From assembly GCF_010015445.1 (NCBI RefSeq), contig NC_053123.1, positions 9,178,434 to 9,242,433 of the forward strand: 64,000 bases of DNA, written 5' to 3'. Position numbers and translations under genes: made by a program. This stretch comes from Perca fluviatilis (Eukaryota > Chordata > Actinopteri > Perciformes > Percidae). The notes beneath the pieces are model-generated. The model saw only the letters and a list, made by a program, of their open reading frames with translations, did no database searches and was not told the DNA's origin. Of the stretch, positions 22,055 to 35,520 are shown one piece after another (positions within the stretch are counted from its first letter, which is position 1; each line of letters begins with the position of its first letter).

Positions 22055-24639
22055 AAAGAATTCAGGGGGGGTGGATGGGGTGGGTGTTGAGAATTAAAGT
22101 TGATGTCATCTGAACCTATAATGATAAATGAAGTTGTGCTTATATTTATATAAACTGTTGAAAAATAGCAAAGTTCCTGAGCATTTTTTGAGAACAAAAT
22201 ACCCCGGGCAAAAGAATTCAAATGTACGAACTGAATTAAGTAATAAGTCCATTATGGAGGAAAATATGTTGGATTGTTATGATGGAATGGACAGACTAGC
22301 GCTTATACTATCTGTACTATTCATTAAAATGAAGACAAACTTTATTGTTTCAGATTCATGTTTTGGCGCGTAGCAATGAACTCCCACAATGTAGTTGTAT
22401 GTACCATCCATTGGGCATACTTAAAGTAGACCTCATGATATGGAACTGGTTAATGGAGTGTTTATCCCAACGCTTTGTTAAAAAAAAAAAAAAAAAAGCT
22501 CTTTCCCTGTGCTCTTTATTCCTAAAGCAATCTATTTGTCCTCATGAATAACGTCTAATTGTGTCCACTATAATGAACAGCAGCATTATTTTATCCTTCT
22601 CAGGATAATAACCTTTTAAGTAAAGTAACATTGTGTGCATCACACATCATTTGCATGACCCTAACTAATTTGTTTACCGATAATAATCTTAATATGCAGC
22701 TTATTGTGGCTCAGAACTCATCATATAGCACCCAAGTTCCCTTAGGTCGTCTGTCTGCATATTAACAAGGTTCAGATATGGCGTTTTAATTACAGTTTCC
22801 GATCTTGTACCCTGTGGACTGAACTAAATATAGAAGCATAATTTAAATCCTTTGATTTAGCTAAAATTTACATGATGTGGTTTATACATGATATGCAGCA
22901 ATATGAAGTATAAATAGTGTGTTCTCTAGTGCAACATAGCGGACACAGGAAATGGTGCACAATTTGAAATATGTAATTTCCAACGCTATGCCCTATATGG
23001 AGGGAATTTAGTCAAAATATTGCGTGCAGTGTTCGACGGCCATCGAAATACACGGCCGCATCGACGTGTGAGGGCCCGTTCATCGCTGCTTGGCAGCTTT
23101 CGTTAATAGTGTTGTAGATAGACACACGCTGACTTTTTACATCATTGTCCCTAGGGGAGACCATGTGGAATCCACTGTTTTTCTTCGATGGGTCAAGAGA
23201 TTTCAAATTAGAAGGCACGTGTTCTGATAAAATCTGGACCCAAAAAAAGCATGCAGATGGCAGACCTGGTGGAGTAAAGGGAGGAACAGTTCTTAATCAG
23301 GACAGCTTGGGTTCAGTGTTCTCTGACAGCAAGTCAGAGGGCCCTTGAGCAAGATGCAGAATGTGTTCCAGATCCATGATTATGCAGCAGATTGTGGGCT
23401 TTGACACCCTACACTCCTTATCAAGAAATGCTTTCCCCAATATGTGAACCAAATGTTTCTGTTTTTGTACCAAGATAATCCACTTATTATCGGTTCATAC
23501 TGCGTACTACTACTCCATCATAACTACAAAGTGGCTTTTGAAACATACATATCAACAACACTGGGCTTATTGTCTTGTTCTCACCACTCCGCTTCATCTG
23601 CTTACTTCATTTTATGCCAAACAGAGTGTACAATGGTCCATTGTTAGTTGCATTGTAGGCATTGTGTTTCTTTTTTAAGCCACTTGAGGTCAGCACAGCC
23701 CACCTTACCACTCTCACCAATTCTTACAATCGTTCTTTCACAGTGTCTTATGAATGACAGGGCTACAGATTAATTTGGTCTGAATGGGCAGGCTTGCATA
23801 TAAACTGAATGGGAACAAGAAAAAATAGTTTTGAAAGTCACACAATGATATTCTTTCTGAAATTAAGACTCCTGTGGGAAATGGCTCTTTTCATAATGAA
23901 ATTCAAGTTAAAAATATATTCCAATTGCGATAAAATCCAAGTGTGTGTGTGTTTGCAAATTACAGTATCCCTCTGCAAACACTGTAGAAAAGAAAGTTGA
24001 GAAAGTATTTAAGTGTATATTCTATTCTGGTGACCTTTAAAAAAATCTGTATTATTTTATTTGTATGAGTGCATTATATATTGTTATCCAAAGGGTTTGA
24101 GCTATACTAAAAAATAAAGCATTCAATTATATTCAAGTATTTTGCAATACATAATACCAGAATATATGCAAACTGCATTGTCAATACAGCACCTCATTTT
24201 CTATTAATCAGACGGGAGGTAGCCTACTGTAGGCTATGCACTAGCAGATAACTGCCTATGGTAATATATGTGATTTGTTTTATTTTTTTATATTTTACAT
24301 CATGTCAAATCGAAATAATGGAAACATTCTGCAATGTATTAAACATATTCCACATGTACTGTTACATTATTCAGTATATACACATACATTTTGCAGTCCA
24401 TATTAAGATAGGTAACATATAATAGTATTTTTTTTTTTTTTTTACAACTTTATTGCAGAAAAATACATTCAAATATACGGTAGTATCTGTCGGCTCTTGA
24501 TATCAGTGATGCACATGTTTTGGCAGCATCATTTGATTGACACCAATAAAGAACAATGTGTTATTTGTAAGCTAAGTGTGGGTATTTTTAAGCAATAGCT
24601 CACGACAGGACGTGGTATGTTGTGATTATATCAAGGGGC
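22055..24639. other. tmem177 3' UTR and intergenic sequence
   Basis: Possible ATTAAA polyadenylation variants lie at 22093 and 22323. A 17-bp poly-A run lies near 22481 and a poly-T run near 24427. No other gene, RNA or transposon is recognised before the CpG-rich region at 24.64 kb. Confidence 0.5.
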
Positions 24640-25315
24640 GTTGTTCGGCCCCGACCATAGACTGCGAAGCCAGATTATTTTGGAGCAGTTGGGTGCACTC
24701 ATAAACAAACAGCGCGCCTCCCGCTCCGTGGCCCCGCCCCTGTGCGCTCGGTTTGCGCCATTACGTCAAGCTATGCTGATAGCTGCTGTGCTGCAAGGCA
24801 GGCAGGCAGGCAGGCAAAGCAGCTGCAGAGACCGGGGGACGCTGACAACAACGGATAGGCTCATGTTAGGAAAGTCAGAAACGCATCATTTGCCTATTTT
24901 GTGATTTGATGTCCAAAGATTTTTACTTGTAACCTTTTCGCGTATCACAGTTTCCTTATTTTTACGCATGCGTGGGAATATATTTTTCGTTCTCTCGACC
25001 TGAAATGACTGCTAGTCGCCGTGTCTAGCCAATGGTTACTGCGGGGGCTCCTGTCTTGTGGATTATCCGTCGTCGCCGAGCCAGTCGCATGGTCGAGCCC
25101 GGAGGAGGCCCTGCTCTGCTGGATGGATGTGTGTGAAGCAGCGCCGGACTCCAAGTACTGATGAAGACAATGATAATGATGATGCTCGGGTTTCATCGGC
25201 AGCGGGTAAACTGATCTTGGATGTTTGGGCTATATCGGCCCTACACAAAACATTTTCTCATACAGCAAACATTATATTCCTTAAAAACTGGACGCCCCTG
25301 GAGCAGTTTATGACG
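24640..25315 (+). promoter_or_regulatory. ptpn4: Probable ptpn4 promoter and 5' UTR exon
   Basis: An abrupt rise in GC and CpG in an otherwise AT-rich region. There is a GC box (GCCCCGCCCC at 24731-24740), a short (GGCA)n run near 24798 and a CCAAT-type AGCCAATGG near 25027. A strong donor, ACG|GTAAGA, follows at 25315/25316. No long conserved coding frame is present. The next recognisable coding exon on this strand is ptpn4 at 59.9 kb, so this is inferred to be its non-coding first exon. A transcription start cannot be placed. It could instead serve an unrecognised transcript. Confidence 0.55.
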
Positions 25316-27243
25316 GTAAGAAAGACACTCACTCACAGGCCACCAGTTTTTACAGCCAGCTGACGTTAGCTAGCTAGTTAGCTTAGCGCTGTCACTTTTA
25401 TCCAAGTTGCTCCTCGCACAGCTAAAAGGCTAAAATTGCAAAAAATAACATGGGGATAACGCTTCTCCAAATGGCCTGTTTTGTTATTACACTAGTGTCT
25501 GTTTGACTGGGACCTCACCTCAAGAAATAGAAAGCCGTAATACACATTTTATTCCATAACCTCAATAGTTGTGTAGCTTGCTTGTTAGCTAGCTGCTTCT
25601 CAGCCCATTCAATGTCCTGCAGCTTACTTTACGTAGCTGCGAAACAGTCGCTAATCCAATGTGCGCAGTGTTGGTTTGCATTTTAAGGTTTATTGAATTA
25701 ATAAAACTTTGTCCGGCCTTGCTCAAATCGGCGTTTATAATTGAGTTAAATAGGCCGTAAATAGCTCATTCATTATACAGTGCACACAATAAGCCCTTTA
25801 ATGACAGAGACTAGTTGGCGTTCAATGGAACAAGTGCGGCGTCAGTTGTGTTACGGGTGGCTTTAAAGATGACATTCCTATATCATATGTAATAACCATT
25901 AATTAGTGATTATTGAGTGATTTGCTTTGCCCGTATCTCGGTTGAATGTGTTGTTTCACTGAGCAACTAATGTGTTTCTTTTATCATACAGCATCAGCGG
26001 TTAATAGCTAGCGAATACAGACCCCTCAAATAAAATGCATGTAGGTTTTTTTTAGGTTCATTGTAAATGACTGAAAAGGACCCATGTCTGCTGACCGAAA
26101 AGCTGTTAACTGGGTGGTGTTAAGTAATAGATGTGATGTGAGTGAGTGTTTACTGTGATGAGGCGTCCTCCTTTTTCTTTCGATGACGTAATCCTCCAGC
26201 ATCCATGCCACATCTTTTGGGTCGCCGTCGGTTCCTCTGCTGCCTGCTGCTTGACAGTCTGCTGCCGCTGCTGAGATCATATGGACCCTGCTCTGTCGTG
26301 TTTGTCTAGCCTCGATCTCTCCCTCCTTGGCTCTTTCTTGCCTCGTTCTCTATCTAAAGAGTCTTAGCTTAAGAGTCACATTTGGTTCTGAATGGGATCT
26401 CAGTTAGGGGCAGCATAGACGAATTGTGAATGAACTCCAGTAGCTGGGTTCAGTGTTCCAAGTGTCCCAGTGTCCCAGGGTCCTCAGGGGATCTGTGAAG
26501 GGGGCACCATTAACCCCCACACCCTCAGCCCACATGACATATAGCCTTTTTTTTTTTTTAAATAAAAGATAAAGTGGCAATTGCTTTGACAATAGCTTTT
26601 CCACAGTATCCATTTCTGAAAGAATCCATACAAACAAAAGCTTTAGCAGTTGGGGGTCCCAAAAAAAATGGGTGTCTTTGACCTATGTTGGAATTAACCT
26701 GAATATGTTTGGGAATCCTTGTCTGAGGCTGATGTTGCTGAACTACTTATCTTGGGAATTAGGCCTGAATGTTACACATTGTTTTATTTAGGACACCGTT
26801 CTAGGCTGTTGATTGCCACCATATTAAATCTGTGGTAGTAAGTATTATTTTGCAACAGAGATATTTTTAGCTTTGAAAGTGTAAAGATGAGAGTTAGGCA
26901 TCCAGGTTTCTTTAAAGTCACAATCTCACGTATTCCATATCTGATAGCTGAAACATACAGTGTGATTGGAGGCTGTGCAGTGGGCACTTAAACATGACAA
27001 AATAAGGCTGAGCAAAGGTTATTTTCATGGATTTTGTTACGTGCAGTCTAACCATTTTTATTTACTAATATAAACTCCTAAATGGTGTGCTGAGGAGAAT
27101 CCTGGATTGAACTACATTTCTTTGCTTTTGCTCTCCTCCAAACCCGAAGAAGCCTTGAGTTTTAAGAGTGGATGGACTCAGCTGGTGAGGAATAAATTGC
27201 CTGTGGCAATGGCCCTGGTTTACTTGAGAAGCGCACCTGAACC
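25316..27243. other. Start of presumed ptpn4 intron 1
   Basis: No coding exon recognised. The first few hundred bases remain fairly CpG-rich with 'gttagctagctagttagcttagc' type repeats; thereafter AT-rich. A short minus-strand frame at 26026-26280 was considered and rejected. Confidence 0.5.
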
Positions 27244-27555
<312 letters not shown>

Positions 27556-27671
27556 AGAGGGAGAACAGATAGTAAAAAGGGAGAGGAAGTAGTGAGGAGA
27601 GCATATGGATACTGGAAGATGGAGGAGGCACAGGTGTGGCAGGGGTAGTGGGGTTAGTCTGCACATGCTTA

Positions 27672-28800
27672 AACTTAGCACAAAAAGTAAGGAAATTTTG
27701 TGTTTGGTATTATTATTTCTCTGTGGTAACAATGCTTTTTGGCAATAAATCTTACACCGTTGGAAAGCCTGTTTCGTTCTCTTTCAAATGGTGTCCCATT
27801 TGTAAGGAACATGTAAGCGCTGAGTATGTGGGTTTAGCCCATGAAAAATTGGTCAAATCTTCTCTGCCAGTGCCAAACAGCTTATTCTGCCATTGACTTG
27901 TTTGGTGGATTGGATGATTGAAGTTTGAAGAAACAAGACATATTGGCAATTTAACAATTTATTCATTTCACAAACAGGAGCCTTAGTAGCGTGTGGAAGA
28001 ACCATACACAGCCACAACAGCCTGGCACCTCCTCCACATGCTGGTCACCAGCCTGGTCACACACTGCTGTGGGATGGCATCCCATTCTTCAACCAGCATT
28101 TGTCGCAAGTCAGCCAACGTGGTTGTGTTGGTCACTCTGGCATGAACAGCACACCCAAGCTGATCCCACAAGTGTTCAATGGGGTTGAGGTCAGGACTGC
28201 TAGCAGGCCATTCCATCCTCTCCACTCCCACATTCTGGAGGTAGTCTCTGATAAACCCTGCCCTGTGGGGGCGAGCGTTGTCATCTTGGAGGATAGAGTT
28301 CAGTCCCAGACTGTGGAGATATGGGATTGCCACTGGTTGCAGAATCTCCTCTCTATATCTCTCTGCATTGAGATTGCCTCCAATGATGACAAGCCTCGTT
28401 TTTCCAGTGAGGGAGATGCCGCCCCACACCATCACACCAGAAGGTGTTAACTTTATCGGTGCAGCAATCAGCATAGCGTTCTCCGCGTCTTCTCCACACT
28501 TTGACCCTATGACCCAACTGCCGTAGGCAGAATCATCCAATCCACCAAACACCAAGCGAGTCAATGGCAGAATAAGCTGTTCGGCACTGGCAAAGAAGAT
28601 TTGGCAAATTTTTCAGGGGCGCAACCCACATACTCAGCGCTGCTGCTCATCCCACAAATGCATGTTCCTTACAAATGGGGCACCATTTGAAAGGGAACTA
28701 AACAGGCTTTCCAACGGTATAAGATTTATTGCCAAAAAGCATTGTTACCACAGAGAAATAATCTACCAAACACAAATTTCCTTACTTTTTGTGCTAAGTT
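27672..28800 (-). mobile_element. Deleted Tc1/mariner element with long inverted repeats, 1129 bp
   Basis: TA dinucleotides flank the element (27670-27671, 28801-28802). Ends AACTTAGCACAAAAAGTAAG are inverted repeats, and the similarity continues inward for about 250 bp on each side, even into the start of the remaining transposase frame. Complete Tc1 elements are usually about 1.6 kb, so the middle is shortened. Lies inside ptpn4 intron 1, opposite to the gene. Confidence 0.9.
27983..28564 (-). pseudogene. Tc1-like transposase, C-terminal part only
   Basis: A 193-codon open frame with the C-terminal catalytic region of Tc1 transposases: GVMVWGGIS, LNAERYREEIL, ILQDDNARPH (second catalytic Asp) and SSPDLNPIEHLWD (catalytic Glu, DD34E-type spacing), ending in STRY. 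The N-terminal DNA-binding helix-turn-helix domains and the region of the first catalytic Asp are absent, so it cannot act as a transposase. The frame itself is still open, suggesting a fairly recent deletion derivative. Confidence 0.92.
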
Positions 28801-28802
28801 TA

Positions 28803-30089
28803 GTAAAGGACAGGGGGATCCCATGGGATCAAATCGGGAGTTAAGTAGTATAGTCCGATCCTAAAGCAAATTGCTTAAATTTAAATGTGGACGTGGTGCA
28901 AGAGCAAACTGTAATTTACCCGTACCTTTATTTTCAACAATTCTTAGTCATTTCTGCTTATTGTTAGAATCAGAGGTTGACTAATCATTTCTGCCAAAGG
29001 CCTCACTTTAGTCAAAATTATTCTCAGTCTTGGGGCAAAGCTGGCAGGCCTGTACTATTTCCACAACAGTTTGAAAATCTGTTGGTCAACATTGCCTGTC
29101 GCTTGACAACAAGGGCAAAAATTAGGCTACCTTGAGTTGTGCGAGGAATTTCTTATTTTATCCAACTTGATGATATTTCTGTTGTTTCAACTAGAACTGA
29201 AGAAGCTATATTAAATGAGGAATATTGTTGACTAATTCAGTTTTACTGCTCCCACTATAATATCTTCAATACTTTGGTAGGTGGTGCGAGCATTAGGCTC
29301 TTTCATTAGCGTTAATGTGGTAAGCTGGGAGGTGCAGCAAATTAATGTCCACTTTGATGTCCTTAGACCTCTCACCACCAATTTATCATCATGCCATTTT
29401 TACAGATGTGTCTCCACAGGTTTGGCTGGTGCCTGTAGAGAAGATGCATAAAGAGGTCAGCCTCCTGGTTAAACATCATAAACCAGCTCACATAGCAAAG
29501 TAGTCAAAGGTCAATCATTGTTCTTGTCGGTACAGCTGAGATGTGTATGCAATGTGGGAAGGGCTCGGAGCACAGAACGTTACAAAATGTGTAGGACGTT
29601 ATGTGCCCAAAGATCCTCCGTTTCATACAAGAAGTCAATGTTTACTAGGGAAATACCATTTCCTTAGGTAAGATGTTTTAATGCTGCATTTCTGTTTTAG
29701 TCTCATAATTGTGTCAGTCCAGGCGGATGTCATCTTTATGCACCCTGAGCTTCAGTTTCTGTCTCTCTGACTCTCTGTCTTTCCACCACTTACGCCTTTC
29801 TCGCCCGCTTATCCCCTCTTTGCTGTGAGTTTTAATTTGACTCTTCCTTTTTCCCTATCTTTGTCTGACACCTTAGGTCTGGTTAGTCTCCACGTTGGAA
29901 AGACACACCCTACCTTTCAGCATGGTGCTCAGTAGTGCTGACAGCTCACTATTGGCGCTAACTGACAGTGTTGGTAAGAAGGCGGCTGGCAGGGTGCTGC
30001 AGGCAAGATACATTATCAGGCTTCAAAGATGCTAGTAATTGCGTATCTTGCATTGGTAGGCTTGGATCCATTGCCAGAAGAGCTATGAA
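28803..30089. other. Intron sequence, no gene seen
   Basis: Non-coding sequence of ptpn4 intron 1 with no repeat that I can classify with confidence. Confidence 0.5.
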
Positions 30090-30375
30090 AAAAAGTTACT
30101 TACTTACTGCCCATTATGTCTGTTGGCATGTAGGGCAACAACAAAGGATTTCCACTCTTGTCTGTTTTGGGCCAGTGTCTTTATAGAGCCCCACGTGTGA
30201 CATAGGGTCTTCAGCTCCCCCTCCACCGTCCTGCGTCAGATATTCTTGGGTCGGCCTCTTTTACGTTTGCCATCTGGTGTCCAGTGAAGGGCAGTTTGCC
30301 TGATGTTTTCTTGCTCTCTATGTATTACATGTCCAATCCATTTCCATCGCCTTCTCATAATGATGGTAGCCATTT
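30090..30375 (-). mobile_element. 3' end of a LINE (RTE-like), fragment
   Basis: Read on the minus strand it encodes the conserved C-terminal tail of a LINE reverse transcriptase: RRRWKWIGHV, then HWTPDGKRKRGRPK, then EWKSFVVALHANRHNGQ, with one internal stop. It ends in a (TAAG)n-like tail (about 30092-30105 on the + strand as TTACTTACTTA). Class is by recollection of this tail; it may belong to a related clade. Confidence 0.75.
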
Positions 30376-31907
30376 TGTCATGTTTAATAAAAAAATAAAA
30401 AAAAATAAAAAGTTTGCATTAGTAATTGACTTTCACTTGTGTCACCATAATGTAGTGTTTTTATTAGTTGTCTGTGCAGGGCTACCAAGTTCCTTTTTAT
30501 CACCCCCTACACAAACTGATGACTTGATTATGAAGACCGCACACTTGTGCATGTTTCAAATTGAGTGGTACTAGCCTTTTTAAGATCCTCCTCTTTATTT
30601 GAGTGGGACCAGGCTCGCTGTGACCTATGCTGACTGTTGTGACAGCCCTGTCAAAGAGCAGCCTGTTCATGTTTAACCAAGAGGACCAGCTGCATGCCCA
30701 TTCTATTATAACCCTTTGGAAAGCTCACAGTCCTATTTGCAGTTGGGAAGCGCAGTAAGCAGAGCCACTGATAGACAGAGTTCATCCATTTCAGTTTACA
30801 GTGGCTGCACACCGACCCGACTGTTGCCAAGTTACTGGTGATTTTGTGTCATCTCGTTTCTTGAATGCTGTGCATCTTGCATCAGTAATTGCATGACGGG
30901 ACATTACTGCCAATAAGTCACTCTGAAATGGGAGGCAAAATAGTCGGCATACATTTACAAATATGCCTAATTTGGCACAAGTCGGCATAAATACAATTTT
31001 GCCTAACGTGGCACAGGCTGGTAGCATCCTCAGATCACCGTCGTTGTCCTGATCGACCAGTGCTTTCAGTCTGACTGGCAGTCCTTAGGAGAACCAGCCA
31101 AACAGCCTTCCATTCACATAAACACCCAGCCAGATAGCGCCCAGAAAGGCAGCTAGTTAGTGGTCTGTTGCTGGGGCGGACATGGCACAACTCTTTAGCA
31201 AAATCATCTCCCAAGCCCCAAACACAGCTGTGTTTATTCAGTGCAAGATACCACAGCTACAGAATGTCAGGACGAAGGTGCCTTGACAGATCTAGAGTCC
31301 CAAAATGAAAAGCAAGTAGTGCCATATTAATGAGTTGTGATTATTAGTAAAGAATAATGTCATTAGGATGCATCGGTCATGTTTACGTTTGTAAATTTTA
31401 AGCCCTGACTAAAAATAATTATTTTCTGCCTGTGAACGCTCAGGCAAAAATAACAGTGGCCTAGTAAATATGGTGTAGATGGGTTGAGTTCTAGCAGGGA
31501 AGTAGCCTTTTCTTTTATTTAGGAGGAAGCAAAGTTTTTTCATAGTTGGACAGTGGTAGTGTTGTCATATAGATCACAGTGATTCTTCATGCTTACATAA
31601 GAATGTTCTAAGGAGTCCTGCGAGTATGTCATTTCTGTGGTCACCCAGTAGTACCTTTTTCATAGAATGTGAGTTTGTTGTGGTTGTAGCTCTCCTTTTT
31701 CCATTTTAAAATGTCATTTTAGGCATATTTTTATCAAATCAGGGTCACCTCTTCCATTTTTTTTCTCTCTCTCTCTGCCCAGTGTTGCAGTATCTGGAAC
31801 ATGCATAACTAATCAGATGAAACTGTATATTATGTTCTCAGTTTTGATCAGCTGAAACCTCATGTTAACCATCCAGAGAGAGTAGCTAAATACAGACCCG
31901 CTACTTC

Positions 31908-31908
<1 letters not shown>
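30376..31908. other. Intron sequence, no gene seen
   Basis: No coding exon or classifiable repeat recognised in this stretch. Confidence 0.5.
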
Positions 31909-31986
<78 letters not shown>

Positions 31987-32065
31987 ATGTATATATGTAT
32001 GTATATATGTATATGTGTATATATATATGTGTATATGTCTATGTGTGTGTATATGTATGTATATA
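31909..32065. repeat. (AC)n array followed by TATG/TATA-rich tract
   Basis: About 75 bp of AC followed by 80 bp of TATGTATATATG variants, a compound microsatellite. Confidence 0.95.
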
Positions 32066-32226
32066 AATAAATACATGCTTTGAAACCATCAGTTACATTC
32101 AGGTTCACCGAACACCAGAGAGAATTGTGACTATATGTACACACAATATCTGAAGTGTAGTAGAAATCAGGTCTCGTGATTCCATATTGCTGTAATAGCT
32201 GTAACAAATCACTAACCCTCTATTAA

Positions 32227-32748
32227 AGGTCCCATGACATGGTGCTCTTTGGATGCTTTTATATATACCTTAGTGGTCCCCTAATACTGTATCTGAAGTC
32301 TCTTTCCCGAAATTCAGCCTTGGTGTAGAATTACAGCCACTAGAGCCAGTCCCACAATGAGCTTTCCTTAGTATGTGCCATTTCTGTGTCTGTAGCTATT
32401 GAGGAGGAGGGGGGGGGGGGCAAGGTGAAGGTTGGGGGTGTGACCTTGACCAACTGCCACTTTGCTCGTTTGAAAGCCATGATGTCTCTCTCTCTCATGG
32501 GTGGGCCACATTCTCTGGGTGGGCAAAGCAGAGAAAGAGGAGGTAACCTTGCTCCTTATGACCTCATAAGGAGAAGATTCCAGATCGGCCCATCTGAGCT
32601 TTCATTTTCTCAAAGGCAGAGCAGGATACCCAGGGCTCGGTTTACACCTATCGCCATTTCTAGCCACTGGGGGACCATAGGCAGGCTGGGGGAACTCATA
32701 TTAATGTTAAAAAACCTCATAAAGTGAAATTTCATGCCATGGGACCTT
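32227..32748 (+). mobile_element. TTAA-flanked MITE (AGGTCCCATG family), 522 bp
   Basis: TTAA lies at 32223-32226 and 32749-32752. Ends AGGTCCCATGACATGG and (reverse complement of the right) AAGGTCCCATGGCATG. Internal text matches the copies at 60121-60908 (same orientation) and 40133-40390 (reverse). Carries a single unit of the segment expanded sevenfold in the 60-kb copy. No transposase. Confidence 0.9.
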
Positions 32749-32752
32749 TTAA

Positions 32753-34861
32753 GCACACATTATTTGTCCCTGAGAGTGAAACAAATTGCTTAGTTACTTG
32801 TAGTGCATATCACATTACAAATTTACTCTACAGACTCTTGGAGATCTCTCTATCTTTTTAATCTACTTATACCCCCCCGTGGAGTATTGCTGTCTGTTGT
32901 ATTTTTCTGAAGACCATTGGGGTAATTTTTTTTTTCTACAAAATGACTGCAAACGTTCTGATTTAGTAAGAGAGATTGAGGTTTTACTCCACTAGCCCAC
33001 AACCCTTTAGGCCTTGGCAACATAAAGAATGGCTCTAGATATCTGTAGTAATTCATCATCGGTATCTGCCCTATTATGAGTCACTCATGTGTTCCAACCC
33101 AGTTTCTGGAAAATGCATGGCTAGATTATGCCAACAGAGCCAGGAGATGAAGCTAGCTAGGTTGTAGTTCGGGGGCTGTGAGGTAGACTTAGCTAGCCTT
33201 GCAGAGGTTGGATTAAGACAGCGTACCATAAAGACATTAAAGGATTAACATGAGCTCACTGGAGATGATATGGATAGATGCAGAGATGGCCTTCAGATAA
33301 ACTGATTGATAGGAGACAAGGGTGGATGGACAGGTGTGCAAACGGCAGGGGACAGGGGTAACTGAGTGGTATCAATGGGTGGATGGAATATATGAATGGC
33401 TATATTGGTAAAAGTAAAAAAAATAAAATAAAAAAAAAAGCTGTATACATACCACGGACAATTAGGCCTGTAACAATTATTACATAATTGTCAGTTTATT
33501 TTTTTTTTTTTTACATAATCATGGTTTCTTTTTTTTTTTTTAACCATTAGCTAAGGTGCTAAGGGGTATGACTGTTGATGGTAATTGCTGATTTTGTTTA
33601 GATATGCCAAATTGTAATTATACTGGAAGTAATGATTGGTCAGACTGTTGAGCTAATCTGCCTGACAAACTCGCTGATTAAATAACTATCACCAACCTTC
33701 ACCTTTTTTGTTTTTGGAGGACTACACATTTTTTATTATTATTTCAATTGTTAGTTGCTGGCACTTGACCCCTATACACCTTAATAGCAACAAAAATGAC
33801 AAGGGGGGGGATACAGTTAGAAAAAATGTATGATAATAAAGAGACGTAGTTTACATAATAGGCTGTGTACTTGTGTTATTATATTATCTGGTTCACATAA
33901 AAGTGACATAACCAATAAGATTTGTTGTAAAAGTAATAAATAAATAAATATTCTTCAATTTGACTGAAAGAGACAATTATATTGTTAATCACAATTACTT
34001 CTGAGACGATGAATTGTACAGCAACATTTAGAATTGTTCCGGCTCTAGCTACAATTATTGTCAAGCGAAAGTGTCTACTCCGCTCCATAGCCTACAGCAG
34101 AGTCGCAGCACAGAGTAGCAGGAGTCCCGTAGAGTAGTCGAGTTAAAGCCCTGCAGACCACTGATTGGTCAGAGGGAATCGTCACTAGTGTAACACGGGA
34201 CACCCTGCACAAATTACATAGCCAGATTAATTAAGTAGCCAAGCTACCGTCAATAGCGAAGTGCAGCCATTCCTCTGTGTAGTTGCCAGTGGAAAGGATT
34301 CAGCGAGTGTCACGTTGAAGACAATGTCATGGCAGTTTCACGAGGCGTCGCTATGGCGATCAGCTGAGGAATCCCTCCCACAGTGATTTGTCCGCAGTGG
34401 AAAAAGAAAAAGAGAAAAGAGATGGTACCAAAAACCAGCGAGTGGAGTCGTGCAGAGCCGTACCATACAGTGGGGACACAACATTGGTCAAGTGTCTAAA
34501 ACCAGAGCAAGTCTTTCAGATGCAAACGGCCCTCCGGCTGAGGCTAGAGTCAAAATGGATGGAAGACTATGATGAGATCAGTGCTTCCTGACCACCACTG
34601 CTCCATGTCATATCATTATAGAGTGACCACTGAATGATCATACCTAAACATTTTGTCATCCGAAAGAGAGGACTCCTCTCCACTGCAGCCCCAACCCCCA
34701 CCTTCACACTCCTCAGGTATGTGAGTACAGCTGCCTCCTATCTCTTTACTCAAGAGTTATGCTCCAGTGCGTGTTATGGCTTGTCCTTTCCTACACTAGC
34801 ATCCTTCCCACTATTCCCCAAAAATGCATATACACAGCAAGCAACACATGCCCTCCAAGCA
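32753..34861. other. Intron sequence, no gene seen
   Basis: Poly-T/poly-A runs lie near 33500-33541. A possible decayed element starts near 33466 (TAGGCCTGTAACAATTATTA), but no matching end was confirmed. Around 34080-34590 composition is less AT-rich; open frames there show no recognisable domain. Confidence 0.45.
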
Positions 34862-34869
34862 CCATTTAC

Positions 34870-35357
34870 TAGGGCTGGGTACCGAATTTAGATACTTTTT
34901 AGGACCTGACAGAATAGCCTCCATAGTACTATCGAGTATCTAAAAAATGCCTTGTCATTCAATACAAAATTTCAGTACCTGGAGTAATGCTCATCAGCGT
35001 CAGTGAGCCAATAAGCATGCAGCATGCTTGTACCAAGATCTACTAATGCTCGTGATTAGCTGTCTAACATTACACGTCGTAGAGGCACGCAGGAAAAACA
35101 CTACCTTATGCGCAGGGATGGGGCTCACGTGGGTGTGTTGTTGTATTTTGAGGGGCTACAGTGTGTGTCACGTGAACGTGTAAAGGAGCTGAAAACAAGA
35201 TTTGTGCCGTAATACTGTAAGTTGTTTTGTTTTTAAAAATGGATTTTATGAAATGGGTATCGAAAACATAAAAAAGTAATGTTCAGGAACCGGTATCGAA
35301 TGTGCTGCGCCAGTACTTGTATTGGTGTTGAACGTTTTTGAACGATTCCCAGCCCTA
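34870..35357. mobile_element. hAT-type non-autonomous element, 488 bp
   Basis: Ends TAGGGCTGGG and CCCAGCCCTA are perfect 10-bp inverted repeats. Flanking 8-mers CCATTTAC (34862-34869) and GCATTTAC (35358-35365) agree at 7 of 8 positions, the 8-bp duplication expected of hAT. No transposase frame. An AC array begins at its right border. Confidence 0.88.
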
Positions 35358-35361
35358 GCAT

Positions 35362-35520
35362 TTACACACACACACACACACACACACGCACCATTTGCTA
35401 AAGGTGTATTGTAATTTGCTCAGCGAAGAGTTGTGGACCTATTGCCATGTGGCCTTTTATAACCTGCTGCTTGTGCAACCTGAGCTTAGAGCGTGCGTGC
35501 GTGTGTGTGTGTGTGTGTGT
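35362..35520. repeat. (CA)n and (GT)n short arrays
   Basis: A CA tract at 35362-35387 and a GCGT/GT tract at 35493-35520, opposite in sense, separated by about 105 bp. Confidence 0.9.

Noticed and set aside
26026..26280. A minus-strand frame with MLEDYVIERKRR in a CpG-containing region
   Set aside because: Short, no recognised family, no splice or promoter support. It could be re-examined with RNA-seq.
28100..28526. Plus-strand frames opposite the Tc1 transposase
   Set aside because: Antisense shadows of the transposase frame.
32386..32727. Similar open frames in the AGGTCCCATG elements (also at 40116 and 60655) with a shared protein sequence
   Set aside because: The shared sequence follows from element homology; no conserved start or domain, and the reading frame is not maintained through the whole element.
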